NCBI RefSeq assembly: GCF_027105095.1
Contig: NZ_CP114278.1
Span: 930,001 to 994,000 of the forward strand
Origin: Brevundimonas vesicularis
Lineage (GTDB): Bacteria > Pseudomonadota > Alphaproteobacteria > Caulobacterales > Caulobacteraceae
Reading direction: 5' to 3'
DNA: 64,000 bases
Both the position numbers and the translations under genes were made by a program. The notes beneath the pieces are model-generated. The model worked only from the letters and a program-made list of their open reading frames with translations, was not told where the DNA came from and did not search any database. Below, one piece after another: positions 61,576 to 64,000 of this stretch. Positions within the stretch are counted from its first letter, which is position 1. The number at the start of each line of letters is the position of its first letter.

Positions 61576-62187
61576 ATGGCCTTCACCCTGCCCCCGCTGC
61601 CCTACGCCTATGACGCGCTGGAGCCGGCCATCGACAAGGAGACGATGACCTTCCACCACGACAAGCACCACCAGACCTATGTCGACAATCTGAACAAGGC
61701 CGTCGACGCCGACGAGAGCCTGCAGGGCAAGTCGCTGGAAGAGATCTTCACCAGCATCTCCACCGCACCCAAGGCCGTGCGTAACAACGGTGGCGGTCAC
61801 TGGAACCACAGCCTGTTCTGGGAGCTGCTGGCCCCAGCCGATCAGGCGGGTGAGCCCTCGGCCGAGCTGGAGGCCGCCATCGACGCCGATCTGGGCGGCA
61901 TGGACAAGTTCAAGGAAGACTTCAACGCCGCCGGCGCCGCGCAGTTCGGTTCGGGCTGGGCCTGGCTGATCGTGCAGAACGGCAAGCTGAAGATCACCTC
62001 GACCCCGAACCAGGACAATCCGCTGATGGACGTCGTGGACGAGCGCGGCGAGGTCATTCTGGGCGCCGACGTGTGGGAGCACGCCTACTATCTGAAATAC
62101 CAGAACCGCCGCGCCGACTATCTGAAGTCGTTCTGGACGGTGGTGAACTGGAATAAGGTCAACGAACTCTACGCCGCCGCCAAATAG
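61576..62187 (+). CDS. sodB: Superoxide dismutase (Fe/Mn family)
   Basis: A 203-residue iron/manganese superoxide dismutase. Metal ligands: His in [17 protein letters not shown], His in [13 protein letters not shown], and Asp/His in [13 protein letters not shown]. Further motifs are [11 protein letters not shown] and [16 protein letters not shown]. The overall pattern is closer to iron-type enzymes but the cofactor is not settled by sequence alone. ATG 61576 follows GAGAGGAACCTCCC. It ends before a terminator. Confidence 0.95.
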   Translation: MAFTLPPLPYAYDALEPAIDKETMTFHHDKHHQTYVDNLNKAVDADESLQGKSLEEIFTSISTAPKAVRNNGGGHWNHSLFWELLAPADQAGEPSAELEAAIDADLGGMDKFKEDFNAAGAAQFGSGWAWLIVQNGKLKITSTPNQDNPLMDVVDERGEVILGADVWEHAYYLKYQNRRADYLKSFWTVVNWNKVNELYAAAK

Positions 62188-62219
62188 GGCCGGTTCAGCC
62201 CAGAGATCGAGAGATGACG

Positions 62220-62249
62220 ACGCCCGCCGGAACCTCCGGCGGGCGTTTT
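62220..62249 (+). terminator. Intrinsic terminator of sodB
   Basis: A perfect 11-base stem (ACGCCCGCCGG with CCGGCGGGCGT) around a 5-base loop, followed by TTTC. It starts 32 bases after the sodB stop. Confidence 0.85.
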
Positions 62250-62281
62250 CGATTGCGTCATCGCAAACGGAGATCGAAGCG

Positions 62282-63220
62282 ATGCGGATGATGATGACGG
62301 GGGCAGCTTTCGCGGCTCTGATGCTGGCGGCCTGTAACCCCAACGCGAACCCGCAGAAGCCCGGCGATTCCGCGCCGCCGAACCCTACCCAGACCGTCGC
62401 CGCGCCGGCCGAGAAGCCGGTCTATCGCTTCAAGATCGGCGCGCTGGACGCCATCGCCCTGTTCGACGGCGAGAACCCGGTCAAGAACGACAACCAGACC
62501 TTCGGTGTCGGCCTGACGCCGCAGGCGGTCGCCGCGCCGCTCACCGCCGCCGGACAGCCGGCCGATCCGATCATGCTGGAAATCCATCCGCTGCTGCTCA
62601 GGAACGGCGTCCGCACGATGCTGTTCGACACGGGCCTGGGCGAGGGCAAGGGCCAGTTGATGGACAGCCTGCAAAAGGCGGGCGTCGACCCGGCCTCGAT
62701 CACCGACGTGCTAATCTCGCACGGCCACCCGGACCATGTCGGCGGCCTGATCCGAAATGGCGGCCTAGCCTTCCCCAATGCGGCGGTCCGGATGTCGCAG
62801 GCGGAATGGGCGTCCATCCGCGCCAATCCCGAGCTGGCCGATCTGGTGCGGATCATCACGCCCAAGGTCCAGGCTTTCGAGCCAGGCGGCGAGGTCGCGC
62901 CGGGCGTCCAGTCCCAGGACACGGCCGGCCATACGCCGGGGCACGTCGCCTATCTGATCGCCAACGGCCAGAACCAGCTGCTCTACACCGGCGACCTGAT
63001 GCATCACTGGATTCTGTCGGTCGAACATCCAGACTGGAAGATCGGCTATGACGACGATCAGGCGGCAGGCCTGAAGGCGCGGCTGGACGAGGTGACGGCG
63101 CTGCGCAACTCCGGCGCCCACATCTACGCCTATCACTTCCCGTTCCCGGGCCTGGGCAAGGTCGCGACCCGCGAAGGCCGCGCCATGTTCATTTCGGAAG
63201 CGCAGTCTGCGAAGGACTAG
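62282..63220 (+). CDS. MBL-fold metallo-hydrolase lipoprotein
   Basis: A 312-residue exported metallo-beta-lactamase-fold protein. The signal has lipobox LAAC (Cys ~18), then a Pro-rich linker. The catalytic motif is LISHGHPDHVGGL, with DTAGHTPGHV and YTGDLMHH supplying further metal ligands. Lactonases of the AiiA-like and related groups share this pattern; lipid anchoring suggests periplasmic substrates. Its TAG overlaps the stop of the small minus-strand gene (CTAG), the same design as ligD/ku. Confidence 0.85.
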   Translation: MRMMMTGAAFAALMLAACNPNANPQKPGDSAPPNPTQTVAAPAEKPVYRFKIGALDAIALFDGENPVKNDNQTFGVGLTPQAVAAPLTAAGQPADPIMLEIHPLLLRNGVRTMLFDTGLGEGKGQLMDSLQKAGVDPASITDVLISHGHPDHVGGLIRNGGLAFPNAAVRMSQAEWASIRANPELADLVRIITPKVQAFEPGGEVAPGVQSQDTAGHTPGHVAYLIANGQNQLLYTGDLMHHWILSVEHPDWKIGYDDDQAAGLKARLDEVTALRNSGAHIYAYHFPFPGLGKVATREGRAMFISEAQSAKD

Positions 63221-63438
63221 ATGCGAAAATCCACGCCGTGCCGGGTGCGCGCGTTCATGCGCTCGGCATGGTGCTGGCGGACCATGCGGCGCCGGCGCAG
63301 CATCTCGTGGATGCCGTCGGCGAGATCGAGGAGTTGGTGGTCGCTCAAAGGCTCGACCAGATCGACCAGCTGCTTCTTGAGTGTTTCCATGGCCTTGTCG
63401 GACAGGCCGGTCTGAAAGCTGTTGGGTTCGGGCTGCAT
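63217..63438 (-). CDS. Small conserved-looking protein
   Basis: A 73-residue protein starting MQPEPNSFQTGLSDKAMETL and continuing KKQLVDLVEPLSDHQLLDLA and RRRRMVRQHHAERM. Strong AAGGAGGAGTGGA precedes ATG 63438, which supports translation. It is helical and basic at the C terminus. No family recognised. Convergent and stop-overlapping with the MBL gene. Confidence 0.6.
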   Translation of the reverse strand: MQPEPNSFQTGLSDKAMETLKKQLVDLVEPLSDHQLLDLADGIHEMLRRRRMVRQHHAERMNARTRHGVDFRI

Positions 63439-63536
63439 TCCACTCCTCCTTGTCCTCATGCGTGGTTTGGTTGCATCGAAGGAAGGGTGGGGCGACGGGA
63501 TCGTTCCATGCCATCGTGCTTAACGGCCCGCCGTGC

Positions 63537-63565
63537 TTGACTCCGCCGCCCTCGCTGGCCATAAG
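63537..63565 (+). promoter_or_regulatory. Sigma-70 promoter candidate for rpsD
   Basis: TTGACT (63537-63542) is separated by exactly 17 bases from CATAAG (63560-63565). It lies about 125 bases before the rpsD ATG, leaving a leader long enough for regulation. This is a pattern match only. Confidence 0.5.
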
Positions 63566-63688
63566 CGCCGCCTTCCACGGGTCCGCTTCGGCGGGGCCGG
63601 GATGAATGACGGAAGATGCGTGGACCGCCGTTGAGATCGCATTCCCAATCCAGGGGATGCCGGGCCGTATCGTCGAAAAGAGAATAGA

Positions 63689-64000
63689 ATGTCCAAGCGC
63701 CACAGCGCCAAGTACAAGATCGACCGGGCCATGGGTGAGAACCTGTGGGGCCGCGCCAAGTCGCCGGTCAACAAGCGCTCTTACGGTCCCGGCCAGCACG
63801 GCCAGCGTCGCAAGTCCAAGGTTTCGGACTTCGGTCTGCAACTGAAGGCCAAGCAGAAGCTGAAGGGCTACTACGGCAACATCACCGAGAAGCAGTTCGC
63901 CAAGACCTATGACGAGGCTGCGCGTCGCAAGGGCAACACCTCGGAAAACCTGATCGGTCTGCTGGAATCGCGCCTGGACGCCGTCGTCTACCGCGCCAAG
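63689..64000 (+). CDS. rpsD: 30S ribosomal protein S4 (5' part)
   Basis: The first 104 codons of rpsD, cut by the window's right edge. [60 protein letters not shown] and [19 protein letters not shown] match S4, including the start of the S4 RNA-binding domain. ATG 63689 follows AAAAGAGAATAGA. It is read from a probable promoter at 63537-63565. Confidence 0.95.
   Translation, partial: MSKRHSAKYKIDRAMGENLWGRAKSPVNKRSYGPGQHGQRRKSKVSDFGLQLKAKQKLKGYYGNITEKQFAKTYDEAARRKGNTSENLIGLLESRLDAVVYRAK

Overview
The window is high-GC (about 65-70% in native genes), gene-dense DNA from an alphaproteobacterium, most likely Caulobacteraceae and probably Brevundimonas or a close relative. This rests on dnaG next to rpoD, the style of the TonB receptor, histidine kinase and OmpA lipoprotein, frequent GTG/TTG starts, and short palindromic intergenic repeats. 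No rRNA, tRNA or CRISPR array was recognised. Genus is inference; no database search was possible.

Layout. 1-4274: end of an unidentified gene, then a four-gene operon (circularly permuted ATP-grasp, alpha-E, transglutaminase, Anbu peptidase). 4280-12061: an iron-uptake and ferric-reduction block (TonB receptor, PiuC-like hydroxylase, PepSY protein, DUF2271, DUF4198, ApbE, flavodoxin-type reductase) with three copies of one palindromic operator that looks like a Fur box. 12084-14387: a Mur ligase (Mpl/MurC type) divergent from an LD-carboxypeptidase, suggesting peptidoglycan recycling. 14653-19604: dnaG-rpoD, interrupted by a toxin-antitoxin pair. The dnaG 3' half has foreign base composition and a second, native-composition copy of the dnaG 3' end lies beyond the toxin. 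19617-24067: DUF2256, extensin-like lipoprotein, and convergent ligD and ku (non-homologous end joining). 24137-27102: a translationally coupled VOC/SRPBCC/DUF1428 operon divergent from an HxlR-type regulator. 27107-34514: mini flagellar-axial protein, DEAD-box helicase, DUF962, secreted repeat protein, 3D-domain protein, outer-membrane barrel, dihydrouridine synthase and a helical periplasmic protein.

34586-40039 is the E. coli yjfIJKLMC-type locus in divergent form: yjfI (DUF2170), pspA/yjfJ and yjfC (ATP-grasp) on the minus strand; a potassium-channel gene, yjfK (DUF2491), yjfL (DUF350) and yjfM (DUF1190) on the plus strand. Two strong palindromes lie between the two arms. 40121-53268 holds metabolism and envelope functions: flavin reductase fusion, thiolase, lipoprotein, PAS histidine kinase, CBS protein, VWA protein, PEP-mutase-like enzyme, Kef antiporter, DUF4168 protein and S1/P1 nuclease. 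53274-57384 has a SpoU methyltransferase, a palindromic repeat next to a GIY-YIG nuclease gene, a ynfA gene with an internal deletion, a TonB-like protein, an OmpA lipoprotein and a broken sirtuin gene. 57447-61217 carries the formaldehyde pathway (frmA, SDR, VOC, S-formylglutathione hydrolase) with a toxin-antitoxin pair inside it whose toxin is frameshifted. The window ends with sodB, an MBL-fold lipoprotein, a small protein and the start of rpsD.

The strongest second-look items are the dnaG/toxin-antitoxin replacement, the two ATP-grasp neighbourhoods (Anbu and Yjf), the shared operator of the iron block, and the palindrome plus GIY-YIG pair.
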